Below are positions 27,316 to 35,744 of a stretch of DNA of 64,000 nt, piece by piece. This DNA is from Pseudoalteromonas sp. MM1. GTDB taxonomy: Bacteria; Pseudomonadota; Gammaproteobacteria; Enterobacterales; Alteromonadaceae. Within the stretch, counting starts at the first letter, position 1. The number at the start of each line of letters is the position of its first letter. The stretch spans positions 682,001-746,000 of the forward strand of contig NZ_AP027922.1 of NCBI RefSeq assembly GCF_030296835.1. The letters run 5' to 3'. Under the pieces are notes generated by a model that was not told the origin of the DNA, did not search any database, and saw only the letters and a program-made list of their open reading frames with translations. A program made the translations under genes and the position numbers.

Positions 27316-28977
27316 ATGGCGTTAGTAATAAATACAAAAATAAGCACTTATTTAAAAGCCGCTTTAGTCGCACTTATAGGCCTTATACTTGCAGCGTGTA
27401 GCAGCAACAAGGCTAATGACTTTACAGCGAGTGAGCTTAAGCAAAGTAAATTAGTAACGCTTCCAAACGCACAAGTCGTGGTTACTTTTCCTGAAGCTAA
27501 CCCAAGTAGTCGTGAATACGTAAATAACCGGGGTACTTTTAAAGCGTACAAAGGGCGAGGGCAGTTATTAATTCAAAATAATAACGCGATAAGCGCCGAT
27601 ATATTTATTAATAACCAAAAGCTTAATATTACCAGCCAACTAGCCGAGAATACTTTATACGAGTATTCGCTCGCAAGGCGCACTCATAACGGGGTAAACA
27701 CATTTAAAGTTGAAAATATTAAGCCTAAAGGCGCAAGCCTTACTTTACGCTTTGAGTTTCCCACGTTAAATACCGCTGCGCAAAGTAATATAGACTTTAG
27801 CCAAGTAGATGCCCTGATTGAAGAAGACGTAAAAGCAGGTTTTCCAGGGGCAGTATTAGCCGTTGTAAAAAGTGGCGAACTCATAAAGCTTAGCGCCTAT
27901 GGCGATGCCAAGCAGTACCAACAAAGTGACTTAATGCTACTACGCCCAGAGCCAATGCAAACACACACTTTGTTTGATTTAGCGTCGAACACTAAAATAT
28001 TCGCCACTAACTTTGCCCTTATGAAACTAGTAAGCGAAGGGCTTTTAAATATAAACAAGCCCGTGCAAAGTTATTTGCCCGAATACAAAGGCGATGGGCG
28101 AGAGCTGCGCACAGTAAAAGATTTACTCACGCATACAGCGGGTTACCCGCCGGTGTTCGACTTTCATCGTAAAAGTGCTAAAAACGGCGATGCGTATTTT
28201 TCGCAAAACAGCCAAACCACTAAGCAGTTGTTACTTACACAAGTACCGCTAAGTAATAAATACCCCGCACAAGCGCTTTACTCAGATATTGATTACATGA
28301 TTTTAGGCGTACTGGTCGAGCGCATAACCAAGCAACCACTCGATGACTACCTAGAGCAACACATTTACGCCCCACTTAAACTAACCAATACGGTATTTAA
28401 CCCACTTAAAAAGGGCTTTGAACGCGCTGAATTTGCAGCTACCGAGCTTAGCGGTAATACCCGCGATGGGCGTATTGAGTTTGATAATATTCGCACCAAT
28501 GTTTTGCAAGGCGAAGTGCACGACGAGCGGGCATTTTACTCGTTTGATGGCGTAGCAGGGCATGCGGGTTTATTTAGTAATGCGCCCGATTTAGCGGTGC
28601 TTTGCCAAGTGCTATTAAACCAAGGTGGTTTAGGCAATACCCAGTTGTTTAGCGCATCAACCTTAGCGCAGTTTTTAACGCCACAATTAAACAACGAAAC
28701 CTACGGCCTTGGTTTCAGGCTTGCCGGTAACAATCAAGCTAGGCGTTGGCACTTTGGCCCTTACGCAAGTGCACAAGCGTATGGCCACACCGGATGGACG
28801 GGCACAGTTACTGTAATAGATCCAACCTACGATTTAGCCATTATTTTATTGACCAATGCGCGCCATACACCAATAAAAGGTACCCAAAAACATTACCAAT
28901 TTTTGGGCAAACAATACGAGACCGCGCAATATGGCTCGGTAGTATCGCTTATTTACGAAGCACTACTAAATCAATAA
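27316..28977 (+). CDS. Serine hydrolase lipoprotein (beta-lactamase/penicillin-binding-protein fold)
   Basis: This is a 553-residue lipoprotein: the signal ends in LILAAC with Cys28 acylated. Residues about 60-150 look like a beta-rich accessory domain. The catalytic domain follows with SxxK in LASNTKIFA, a Tyr-containing second motif in YSDIDYM, and HTG in GHTGWTGT in place of KTG. This pattern fits the class C/esterase-like family (PF00144). It is encoded directly behind namZ, so a peptidase or amidase role on muropeptide-derived material is plausible. True beta-lactamase activity cannot be assumed. Confidence 0.87.
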   Translation: MALVINTKISTYLKAALVALIGLILAACSSNKANDFTASELKQSKLVTLPNAQVVVTFPEANPSSREYVNNRGTFKAYKGRGQLLIQNNNAISADIFINNQKLNITSQLAENTLYEYSLARRTHNGVNTFKVENIKPKGASLTLRFEFPTLNTAAQSNIDFSQVDALIEEDVKAGFPGAVLAVVKSGELIKLSAYGDAKQYQQSDLMLLRPEPMQTHTLFDLASNTKIFATNFALMKLVSEGLLNINKPVQSYLPEYKGDGRELRTVKDLLTHTAGYPPVFDFHRKSAKNGDAYFSQNSQTTKQLLLTQVPLSNKYPAQALYSDIDYMILGVLVERITKQPLDDYLEQHIYAPLKLTNTVFNPLKKGFERAEFAATELSGNTRDGRIEFDNIRTNVLQGEVHDERAFYSFDGVAGHAGLFSNAPDLAVLCQVLLNQGGLGNTQLFSASTLAQFLTPQLNNETYGLGFRLAGNNQARRWHFGPYASAQAYGHTGWTGTVTVIDPTYDLAIILLTNARHTPIKGTQKHYQFLGKQYETAQYGSVVSLIYEALLNQ

Positions 28978-29163
28978 ATTATCGTTTAGGTTAAAACGGC
29001 CTAAGTGCAGTGCCTTAAGTGATTTATTTGCAGGTGACTTAACTAAGCCAATCTATTAAGCTAAGCGGTTTACAAATTCAGGCCATATTTTTAAAACGGC
29101 CTGCAAAATAAGCGTTTCAACGTGAATAAGCGAACGCACTTCGCTATTAATAAAGGTTAATTT

Positions 29164-30540
29164 ATGTCTTGGTATTCTATATTACCGCCACTCATTGCTA
29201 TCGCCATCGTGTTTTGGCGCAAAGAAGTAATAATGGCACTTTTGGTGGCCGTGGCTTCATCAGAACTTTTACTCGCAATACAAGGCGAGGGTAATACCTT
29301 ATTTGCTACATTTTTAAATACCATTGAGCGCATAATATCGGTAGCCAGCTCGCCTGGTAACACCCGCATTTTAATATTTAGTATCATGATTGGTGCTTTG
29401 CTGGCCTACATACGCGAATCGGGCGGCGTAGCAGCCACCGTAAATATGCTAATGAACAAAGGCATTGCAAAAAGTAAGCGCCAAGTTGGCTTTTTAACCA
29501 TGTTTACTGGCATCGCAGTATTTATAGAATCAAACCTAAGTGTACTAACCTCAGGTATTGTATCGCGCGGCCTGTTCGATAAATTTAAAATGAGCCGAGC
29601 ACGCCTTGCTTACATTATTGATAGCACCAGTGCACCAGTATGTATTTTAATACTGCTTAACGGCTGGGGCGCATTTGTGCTGGGGTTACTTGGCAATTAT
29701 GAGCTAAGCGAATCGGCAGTTTCTATTTTATGGGGCAGCGTAGGATATAACTTTTACGCCATTATCACCTTAGTCATTGTGTTTTACACCATCGCGTTTG
29801 ATAAAGTACACGGCCCAATGAAAGAAGCCGAGCAAAAGCTAGAGCTGCAAAAAACCGACCTAAAAGAAGAAGTAAAAGGCTCTAAAGCGCGCTTTATGCT
29901 AGTGCCACTGCTTACCTTAATTGTAAGCATGGTAGGCTTTATGTTTTACACTGGTAACGGAGTATTAGCAGAAGGGAGCGGCTCTAAATCTGTTTTATAC
30001 GCAACGGTGCTTGCCATTATTGTTGCCTACATTTTAATGATCAGCTCACGCCAATTTACTCACCATCAATTAGTAGACACCGGCTTTAAAGGCATGGGCG
30101 AGCTATTACCATTGGTGAGCATTGTATTACTTTCACTTACACTGGGCGCAAGCTTAAAAGAGCTAGGCACCGGCGTATTTGTCGCATCGCTAGTAGGCGA
30201 CTATTTACCAATTTATTTAATTGTACCTGTGCTGTTTTTAACAGGCGCGGTTATGTCGTTTACTACGGGTACATCGTGGGGCACATTTGCCATACTCATT
30301 CCTATTGGCGTACCACTTATTCAAGAGCTTGGCCTACCGCCATCATTGGTAGTCGGCGCTATTTTGGGTGGTGGCATATTTGGCGATCACTGCTCGCCTA
30401 TATCCGACACCAGCGCCGTATCGGCACTCGCCTCGGGTTGTGACTTACTCACCCACGTTAAAACGCAGCTACCGTACGCGCTATTTGGCGGCGCACTCAC
30501 GTTTATAGCGTACTTAGTAACAAGTATCATTGTGTTATAA
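29164..30540 (+). CDS. NhaC-family membrane transporter
   Basis: This 458-residue inner-membrane protein has about 11-12 helices and is annotated in the family as a Na+/H+ antiporter. Recognisable blocks are FIESNLSVLTSGIVSRGL, DSTSAPVCILILLNGWGAF, TTGTSWGTFAILIPIGVP and GGGIFGDHCSPISDTS. AAAGGTTAA precedes the start. Its place 186 bases behind namZ and the serine hydrolase suggests that it may instead take up an amino sugar or peptide released from cell wall. That is inference; ion antiport is equally possible. Confidence 0.85.
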   Translation: MSWYSILPPLIAIAIVFWRKEVIMALLVAVASSELLLAIQGEGNTLFATFLNTIERIISVASSPGNTRILIFSIMIGALLAYIRESGGVAATVNMLMNKGIAKSKRQVGFLTMFTGIAVFIESNLSVLTSGIVSRGLFDKFKMSRARLAYIIDSTSAPVCILILLNGWGAFVLGLLGNYELSESAVSILWGSVGYNFYAIITLVIVFYTIAFDKVHGPMKEAEQKLELQKTDLKEEVKGSKARFMLVPLLTLIVSMVGFMFYTGNGVLAEGSGSKSVLYATVLAIIVAYILMISSRQFTHHQLVDTGFKGMGELLPLVSIVLLSLTLGASLKELGTGVFVASLVGDYLPIYLIVPVLFLTGAVMSFTTGTSWGTFAILIPIGVPLIQELGLPPSLVVGAILGGGIFGDHCSPISDTSAVSALASGCDLLTHVKTQLPYALFGGALTFIAYLVTSIIVL

Positions 30541-30573
30541 ACACATTTTAAAATAAGTCACTTTCAAACATTC

Positions 30574-30600
30574 AAAAGCCTGCTTAATCGCAGGCTTTTT
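30574..30600 (+). terminator. Terminator after the NhaC-family gene
   Basis: AAAAGCCTGC and GCAGGCTTTTT pair around TTAATC. It is almost identical to the terminator at 33625. Confidence 0.9.
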
Positions 30601-30629
30601 AATATTATACAATGCTTAATTAAACTGAA

Positions 30630-30673
30630 ATTATAGATGAATATCAGTTTATTAATATTATAGATGAATATCA
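30630..30673. repeat. Direct repeat ATTATAGATGAATATCA (two copies)
   Basis: A 17-base unit at 30630 and 30657 lies upstream of the LysM gene promoter. It could be a regulatory site or a trace of insertion. Confidence 0.65.
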
Positions 30674-30693
30674 TCCAATAGAGTTAAGCTAAA

Positions 30694-30722
30694 TTGACAT
30701 GGTGGGTTTGTCCTCGTATATT
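30694..30722 (+). promoter_or_regulatory. Sigma-70 promoter upstream of the LysM pseudogene
   Basis: TTGACA (30694-30699) and TATATT (30717-30722) are separated by exactly 17 bases. Confidence 0.7.
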
Positions 30723-30760
30723 TATGCCCATAATGGAATTTAAATATATTAGGAATAAAA

Positions 30761-31782
30761 ATGGTAAAGGAATACATTGTAAAAAAGGTGATACATTATG
30801 GGATATATCTTCTAAACACTTAGGGTCTCCAATGGAATGGCCTAGGTTATGGAAGTTTAATAACTGAAAAGAAGTTGTGGCTATTACTAATAAGCCTATA
30901 ACTAATCCCGACCTAATTTATCCAGGGCAAAAAATACTCATACCTTCTTTAGATATTTCTCAAATTAAAATCAAGCAAAATGCCAGAGCATTTAATACAG
31001 TTAATGAGTCTTCACAAAAACAACTCCCTAAAGTCACTTCGCCAATTTCATTAAGCTATAAGTTAGATGATATAAGACAACCTCCAATTGTACTCCCTAA
31101 TGCTATAGTGGAAATTAAAATGACAGGTAATATTGTTTTATCTAGTGTAGATAAATATCCTGTTAATTACGTAGTTAACGATAAAAAATTAGAGGCGACG
31201 GTAACATCTCAAGCTAATAAAGCTTTTGGAGCATTAATTAGTGAAACAAAATTAGCTTTCGACGAAAAAACTAAAAAGTTAACGCTTGGAACTAATATTG
31301 TCTCTAAGAGTACTACTCCAAACAGCCCAACTACATCACTGGGAATTGAAGTCACATCAAATTCACCAATACAAAAATTAAAATATGAAGTGCAGCTCCC
31401 TCAATTAAAAGGAAAAATTAATCAATTTAACTATATAGCTGAAAAAGTGTCGTTTGTTTTAGAAGTAACATTTACGGGCTCAGATGGTAAAAGTGCTAGA
31501 GAACATAACCCTGACAGTAGTGTATGGGATAAGCCTTTAGCTATAGGACTATTTGCTGGAGCTACATTAATTGTTATTGGTACTTTAGTAGAAGATTACG
31601 TCACATTAGGTGCAGGAGTCGCTGATGATCCCGCTGGTTTTGCTGCAGCTGCAGGGATGACCGCGAGGGGAGTTGTATTATGGGGTTCTGCTAGAGCAGT
31701 AGTTATTCCCGCTGTATTACCCGCAGTTGTTAGATTTAGCACTTCTATAGTCCCAGTCGCAACACTTAGACACGCCCATTAA
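30761..31782 (+). pseudogene. LysM-domain protein, broken by a frameshift and an in-frame TGA
   Basis: From the ATG at 30761 (AGGAA lies six bases before it) the sequence reads MVKEYIVKK, but a run of six A where seven are needed then shifts the frame. The next frame continues a textbook LysM (GDTLWDISSKHLGSP), meets TGA at 30865, and resumes as NPDLIYPGQKILIP. Two lesions thus split the peptidoglycan-binding domain. An open frame from a GTG at 30877 gives 301 residues. The remainder is a beta-rich region (residues about 80-210) and a hydrophobic, Gly/Ala-rich C-terminal part with two or three membrane-like stretches. The function of the rest is unknown; LysM plus a membrane-active tail recalls secreted toxins, which is only a guess. 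The frameshift, the stop or both could be sequencing errors, but two independent ones are less likely. Confidence 0.75.
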
Positions 31783-31796
31783 AAGAGGTTTATTTA

Positions 31797-32654
31797 GTGA
31801 GAATATTTTCAATTGTTTTTTTATTTTTTCTCAGTGGATGTACTTACTTAGAAAGTGCATCAGAACAAGCTAAGCGCTTAGGTAAAACATACCAACTAGA
31901 TATCCGAGCTGGCGATACTCGTTTATTTTTCCCTGAACAATTTTTAGGTGTTGGAGGCAATCCGCCTACACTTGAAATGGAAAGCACTTCTTTGGAGGAT
32001 TCTTCAGAGTCACTTGATGGTATTGAAACCGCGTTGGAGGTTTATCCTGAAGGCTTTGTTTCCAAATTTATTAATGCTATTTATATTTCAGGACCTATGC
32101 TTATAGAGGGGGCTGAAGCGGGGGGAACATATTCAAGAAATTTTATAATATTATCAAATATCTCAGATAAGAACGGTACTAACTTCAATTATGAAAATTC
32201 GTTACGGGGAGTTCATCACGAGCTTAGTTCTTTAATTTATTTACGCTCCCCTTTTGTTAATCTTGCATGGCAAGGTCTGTTGCCTGAAAGTTGGAGTCCT
32301 GCTTCCTCGAATTATGAGGCTTTAACGCAAGATAGAAGTATAGGGCCTGATTATGAAAATGGATTTTTATCTACCTACGGTAAAACTAATATTGAGAACG
32401 ACTTTAATATTTTCGCCGAATTTGCTTTTTCTGAGCCTGAAAAGCTACGAGACCTTGCAGCTAAGTATCCAACTATAGCTAAAAAGCTGAGTGTACTTAT
32501 TACTGCATATAAGCAGGTTCTTCCTGAATATCAGCAGGGCTTCGAAGAGTATTTCACTAATACGGGTTTAAGCGATGTTGCTATAAAACCTGATAATGTA
32601 GAGATTACAATCCACAGTGATTTTAGTAATATTAAGCCTCAAATAATTCACTAA
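31797..32654 (+). CDS. Lipoprotein with degenerate zincin-like motif
   Basis: The protein has 285 residues. The GTG start is followed by a lipoprotein signal, FLFFLSGC, with Cys15 acylated. A block GVHHELSSLIYLRSP is followed about 50 residues later by YGKTNIENDFNIFAE. The order HE..., then Y-x-x-x-N-x-E-x-D-F-x-x-F-A-E resembles gluzincin-type metallopeptidases, but the HExxH motif is HExxS here, so it may be catalytically altered or dead. It lies 14 bases behind the LysM pseudogene and should have been co-transcribed with it. I recognise no family with confidence. Confidence 0.6.
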   Translation: MRIFSIVFLFFLSGCTYLESASEQAKRLGKTYQLDIRAGDTRLFFPEQFLGVGGNPPTLEMESTSLEDSSESLDGIETALEVYPEGFVSKFINAIYISGPMLIEGAEAGGTYSRNFIILSNISDKNGTNFNYENSLRGVHHELSSLIYLRSPFVNLAWQGLLPESWSPASSNYEALTQDRSIGPDYENGFLSTYGKTNIENDFNIFAEFAFSEPEKLRDLAAKYPTIAKKLSVLITAYKQVLPEYQQGFEEYFTNTGLSDVAIKPDNVEITIHSDFSNIKPQIIH

Positions 32655-32855
32655 GTAAATTTAGTAAAGGGCTTATGTTTTACATATAGTCATGGTTCAT
32701 ACTTAAGATACTCCTCTGTTAAAGAAGCATAAATCGAATACTCTGAAGCAGCTTGTTATGTACCTTAAATCATTGTAATAGTAACTGTCTGGATTTCTCT
32801 ACGTAACTTTAAATGATATGATTTCACCAATTAAATAATAAATAAGGACATTTTT

Positions 32856-33566
32856 ATGGATATTATGATTGGTCAGCAAGCTCTTAAAAAGAAAAATCAG
32901 CTAACTCAGTTATCAGAGCGAGCAATCGGTCGAGATTTCAAAGAGCAAGCAGCATTAGCTATACAAATGACTCAATGCAGTGCAGCTGTTTATAGGAGGT
33001 TACAGCGCACTTACAAATCAACTGTAACGCCACGAGATGAAAAAAGAGTTAAAGCCGGAGGCTTGAGTACACAGTCAGTAACTTTTTCCACAAGTAATAA
33101 TAGCCAAAAATCTTTTAATAGCCTACTACCTGCAATGCGTGGAGGGAGAGCCGCACCAACTAATACTTCCAAAACATCCAATGATGTTGCCGTTGCTTCT
33201 AATCAACCACAAGCAGTTAATTTGTTAGCTTTATTACACCCTGTAATAAGCAGTGATATTATGAAAACAGGTAACGCAGTAGAAAAAACAGCTACTATAT
33301 TAGGACTGGTCACAACTACAGTTGGTTTTGTTGTTCCTGGAGGTGGAGCCGTATCCTCTATTGTTAGTTGGGTAGGCAGTGGCGCTACTTATTCAGGTTT
33401 CACTATGTCAAGAATACGTCCTGATGCGCCGGATAGAGCCTATCATCAATTAACTAACTACATTACGTGTTTAGCGGCTTGGAATAAAAAAGCGTGTGAG
33501 TTAATCGATATAGCTGATCCAAATGGACAATGGACTTTTCGGGATATTGAAAACGGATTCTCATAG
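32856..33566 (+). CDS. Protein of unknown function with central glycine-rich hydrophobic segment
   Basis: The protein has 236 residues and no signal peptide. The N-terminal third is polar and helical, and the middle (about 75-125) is a Ser/Asn/Pro-rich linker. Residues about 150-185 (TATILGLVTTTVGFVVPGGGAV and SSIVSWVGSGATYSG) form a glycine-rich hydrophobic hairpin, such as is seen in pore-forming or membrane-inserting proteins. The C-terminus is soluble with two Cys. I do not recognise it. It ends shortly before a terminator and shares the AT-rich composition of the preceding two genes. AAGGACA precedes the ATG. Confidence 0.6.
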   Translation: MDIMIGQQALKKKNQLTQLSERAIGRDFKEQAALAIQMTQCSAAVYRRLQRTYKSTVTPRDEKRVKAGGLSTQSVTFSTSNNSQKSFNSLLPAMRGGRAAPTNTSKTSNDVAVASNQPQAVNLLALLHPVISSDIMKTGNAVEKTATILGLVTTTVGFVVPGGGAVSSIVSWVGSGATYSGFTMSRIRPDAPDRAYHQLTNYITCLAAWNKKACELIDIADPNGQWTFRDIENGFS

Positions 33567-33624
33567 AGTTAAGGCTGAAAAGACAGTTTTAAATATTTTA
33601 TGAGGGGACTCTACTAAATATACG

Positions 33625-33651
33625 AAAGCCTGCTTAATTGCAGGCTTTTTT
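33625..33651 (+). terminator. Terminator closing the 30.6-33.6 kb accessory segment
   Basis: AAAGCCTGC and GCAGGCTTT pair around TTAATT and run into T. One loop base differs from the terminator at 30574. Confidence 0.9.
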
Positions 33652-33776
33652 GTTTTAAATATGCAGTTAAGTACCCGTATTTATATTTTTTAGGTTATTG
33701 TATGGCATGAGCTTTAAGCTTTTTAATAGCTATAAATTCTTACTTTTTAACTTATACAAGGCTGTAAACCCACACT

Positions 33777-35519
33777 ATGTTTGTAATAGATAATATCATT
33801 CTTGTTAGTGCCATTTTAATTTTACTAGGGGTTATCTCGAGTAAGCTATCTGCGCGCGTTGGCTTACCCGTGCTGGTGCTATTTTTACTGGTGGGCATGC
33901 TTGCAGGTGAAGACGGTATTGCCGGCATATCATTCGATAACGCAGAGGCTGCGCATGCTCTGGGCACCCTAGCACTGGCTATTATTCTATTTGATGGTGG
34001 GCTACAAACGCCAACCAGTTCAATTAAACAAGTGTGGAAACCTGCTTCGGCTTTAGCAACGGTCGGGGTGCTTTTAACGGCTGTAATTACCGGCCTTGTC
34101 GCCACTTATATTTTAGACTTACCCGTATTACAAGGCGTTTTACTGGGCGCTATTGTGGGCTCTACAGATGCCGCTGCCGTATTTGCACTTTTACGAAGCG
34201 CCGGTATTCACTTAAATAAAAAACTTAAATCAACCCTTGAAATAGAAAGCGCCTCGAACGACCCAATGGCTATTTTTTTAACGGTTGGTTTGCTCGAAAT
34301 GCTAGTGAACAACATGCCAATAGGGCTGGGTTTACTGCAGTTATTTGCCCAGCAAATGGGTGTAGGCGCCGTTTGTGGGTTTTTAATTGGTAAGGTGTCG
34401 GTGTGGTTTATTAATCGAATAAAATTAAATGCATCAGGTTTGTATTTAGTAATGGTAACCGCATTTGGGCTGCTTTCTTTTGGCCTTTCTGCAACGCTTG
34501 GCGGCAGTGGCTTTTTAGCTGTATTTATAACAGGCGTTATTTTAGGTAACAGTAAATTTGTATATAAACGCGGCATTTTTCTGTTTCACGATGGTTTAGC
34601 GTGGCTTGGGCAAATAACCATGTTTGTTGTGTTAGGGCTTTTAATTAACCCCTCGTCTTTGGTTGATGTATGGCTAGAAGGGTTACTGATTGCACTGGCA
34701 CTTATTTTTGTTGCTCGCCCACTAGCGGTAGCGCCAATTTTAAAATTATTTGGCTTTAATAATCGCGAAACTTTATTTGTATCTTGGGTGGGGCTAAGAG
34801 GCTCTGTGCCGATTATTTTAGCTATATTCCCACTGTTGTTTGGCCTTTCAGGGGCGGAGCTTATTTTTAATGTGGTTTTTTTCGTGGTGTTAATCTCGGC
34901 CACGTTGCAAGGCTCAACTATGCCTTGGATGGCTAAAAAGTTAAGTTTAATAGAGCCGCCACCCGATTTAGCAGCTGCAACGCTCGAAATTACCGCCTTA
35001 AATGATATTGATATAGAAATTGTAGAGTACACGTTAAGTGAGGTTTCTCGGGTTTCTGGGCGCAGTTTGTCACATGCTGCGCTACCAGAAAGTGTAGTTG
35101 TAGCCATGATCACACGAGGGCCATCAATCATACCGCCACGCGGCTCAACTAAATTAAAACCAAACGATCATTTATTTGTTGTTTTAAAACCCGCTAACAG
35201 ACCTTTTGTTGATTTAGTTTTTACAGCAACCGATAAAACAAACCACCAAGACAGTCACTTAGCGCGCAACGAACTTAAAGTGAAAGGGGTTACGCTAGTA
35301 GGCGATATATTTTACTCATATCACATGAAAATAGACGCCCCTGAGGGCATAAGCTTGGAAGAGGTGATCAACCAAAAGCTTTCAGGAGAAATCAGTAAAG
35401 GCTCAATTGTGGTTATTGGTAATGTTCAACTACGCGTTATAACAATGGTACATACACGTATAGTGACCATCGGCTTAAAATACTTACACAATCCAGAACA
35501 ACGACTTTTAAAGCAGTAG
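33777..35519 (+). CDS. cvrA: K+/H+ antiporter, CvrA/NhaP2 family
   Basis: This cation/proton antiporter has 580 residues. About 12 hydrophobic helices occupy residues 1-390, with family blocks FLLVGMLAGEDG, LFDGGLQTP, GAIVGSTDAAAVFALLR and ASNDPMAIFLTV. The cytoplasmic part contains a TrkA-C-like segment (SLSHAALPESVVVAMITRG) and a C-terminal CorC-HlyC-like domain, matching NhaP2/CvrA, which exports K+ at high internal levels. Its start is weakly marked. The gene separates the accessory segment upstream from the reverse transcriptase downstream. Confidence 0.92.
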   Translation: MFVIDNIILVSAILILLGVISSKLSARVGLPVLVLFLLVGMLAGEDGIAGISFDNAEAAHALGTLALAIILFDGGLQTPTSSIKQVWKPASALATVGVLLTAVITGLVATYILDLPVLQGVLLGAIVGSTDAAAVFALLRSAGIHLNKKLKSTLEIESASNDPMAIFLTVGLLEMLVNNMPIGLGLLQLFAQQMGVGAVCGFLIGKVSVWFINRIKLNASGLYLVMVTAFGLLSFGLSATLGGSGFLAVFITGVILGNSKFVYKRGIFLFHDGLAWLGQITMFVVLGLLINPSSLVDVWLEGLLIALALIFVARPLAVAPILKLFGFNNRETLFVSWVGLRGSVPIILAIFPLLFGLSGAELIFNVVFFVVLISATLQGSTMPWMAKKLSLIEPPPDLAAATLEITALNDIDIEIVEYTLSEVSRVSGRSLSHAALPESVVVAMITRGPSIIPPRGSTKLKPNDHLFVVLKPANRPFVDLVFTATDKTNHQDSHLARNELKVKGVTLVGDIFYSYHMKIDAPEGISLEEVINQKLSGEISKGSIVVIGNVQLRVITMVHTRIVTIGLKYLHNPEQRLLKQ

Positions 35520-35744
35520 CCATTACCAATGATTTATAAGATATTAGCGAAGTAGATTGGGTTGAGTGACACGAAACCCAACGAAAACTAGCGGTAGCCT
35601 CTAAAAACTATATCATTGGGCGTGCTGGCACAATGATAATCATGCGATTTTTCTAAGCAGCAATTGACGACTATGAAGCTAAGAAATTTCTGTCTTAGGC
35701 GGTTTCAGGTAAACTAACTATATGAAATATACAAAGGAATGTTT
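35520..35744. other. Region upstream of the reverse transcriptase gene
   Basis: These 225 bases contain a seven-base inverted repeat (TTGGGTT 35557-35563 with AACCCAA 35575-35581) of a kind I recall as dispersed in gammaproteobacteria. One frame reads like a coding remnant (ETQRKLAVASKNYIIGRAG, ending at a TAA near 35655), with a TGA just before it. The segment could also encode a structured template RNA for the downstream enzyme, but I cannot show this. AAAGG at 35733 is the ribosome binding site of the next gene. Confidence 0.4.

Noticed and set aside
34586..35131. Minus-strand frame within the antiporter gene
   Set aside because: It is antisense to a complete antiporter coding sequence and has no independent support.
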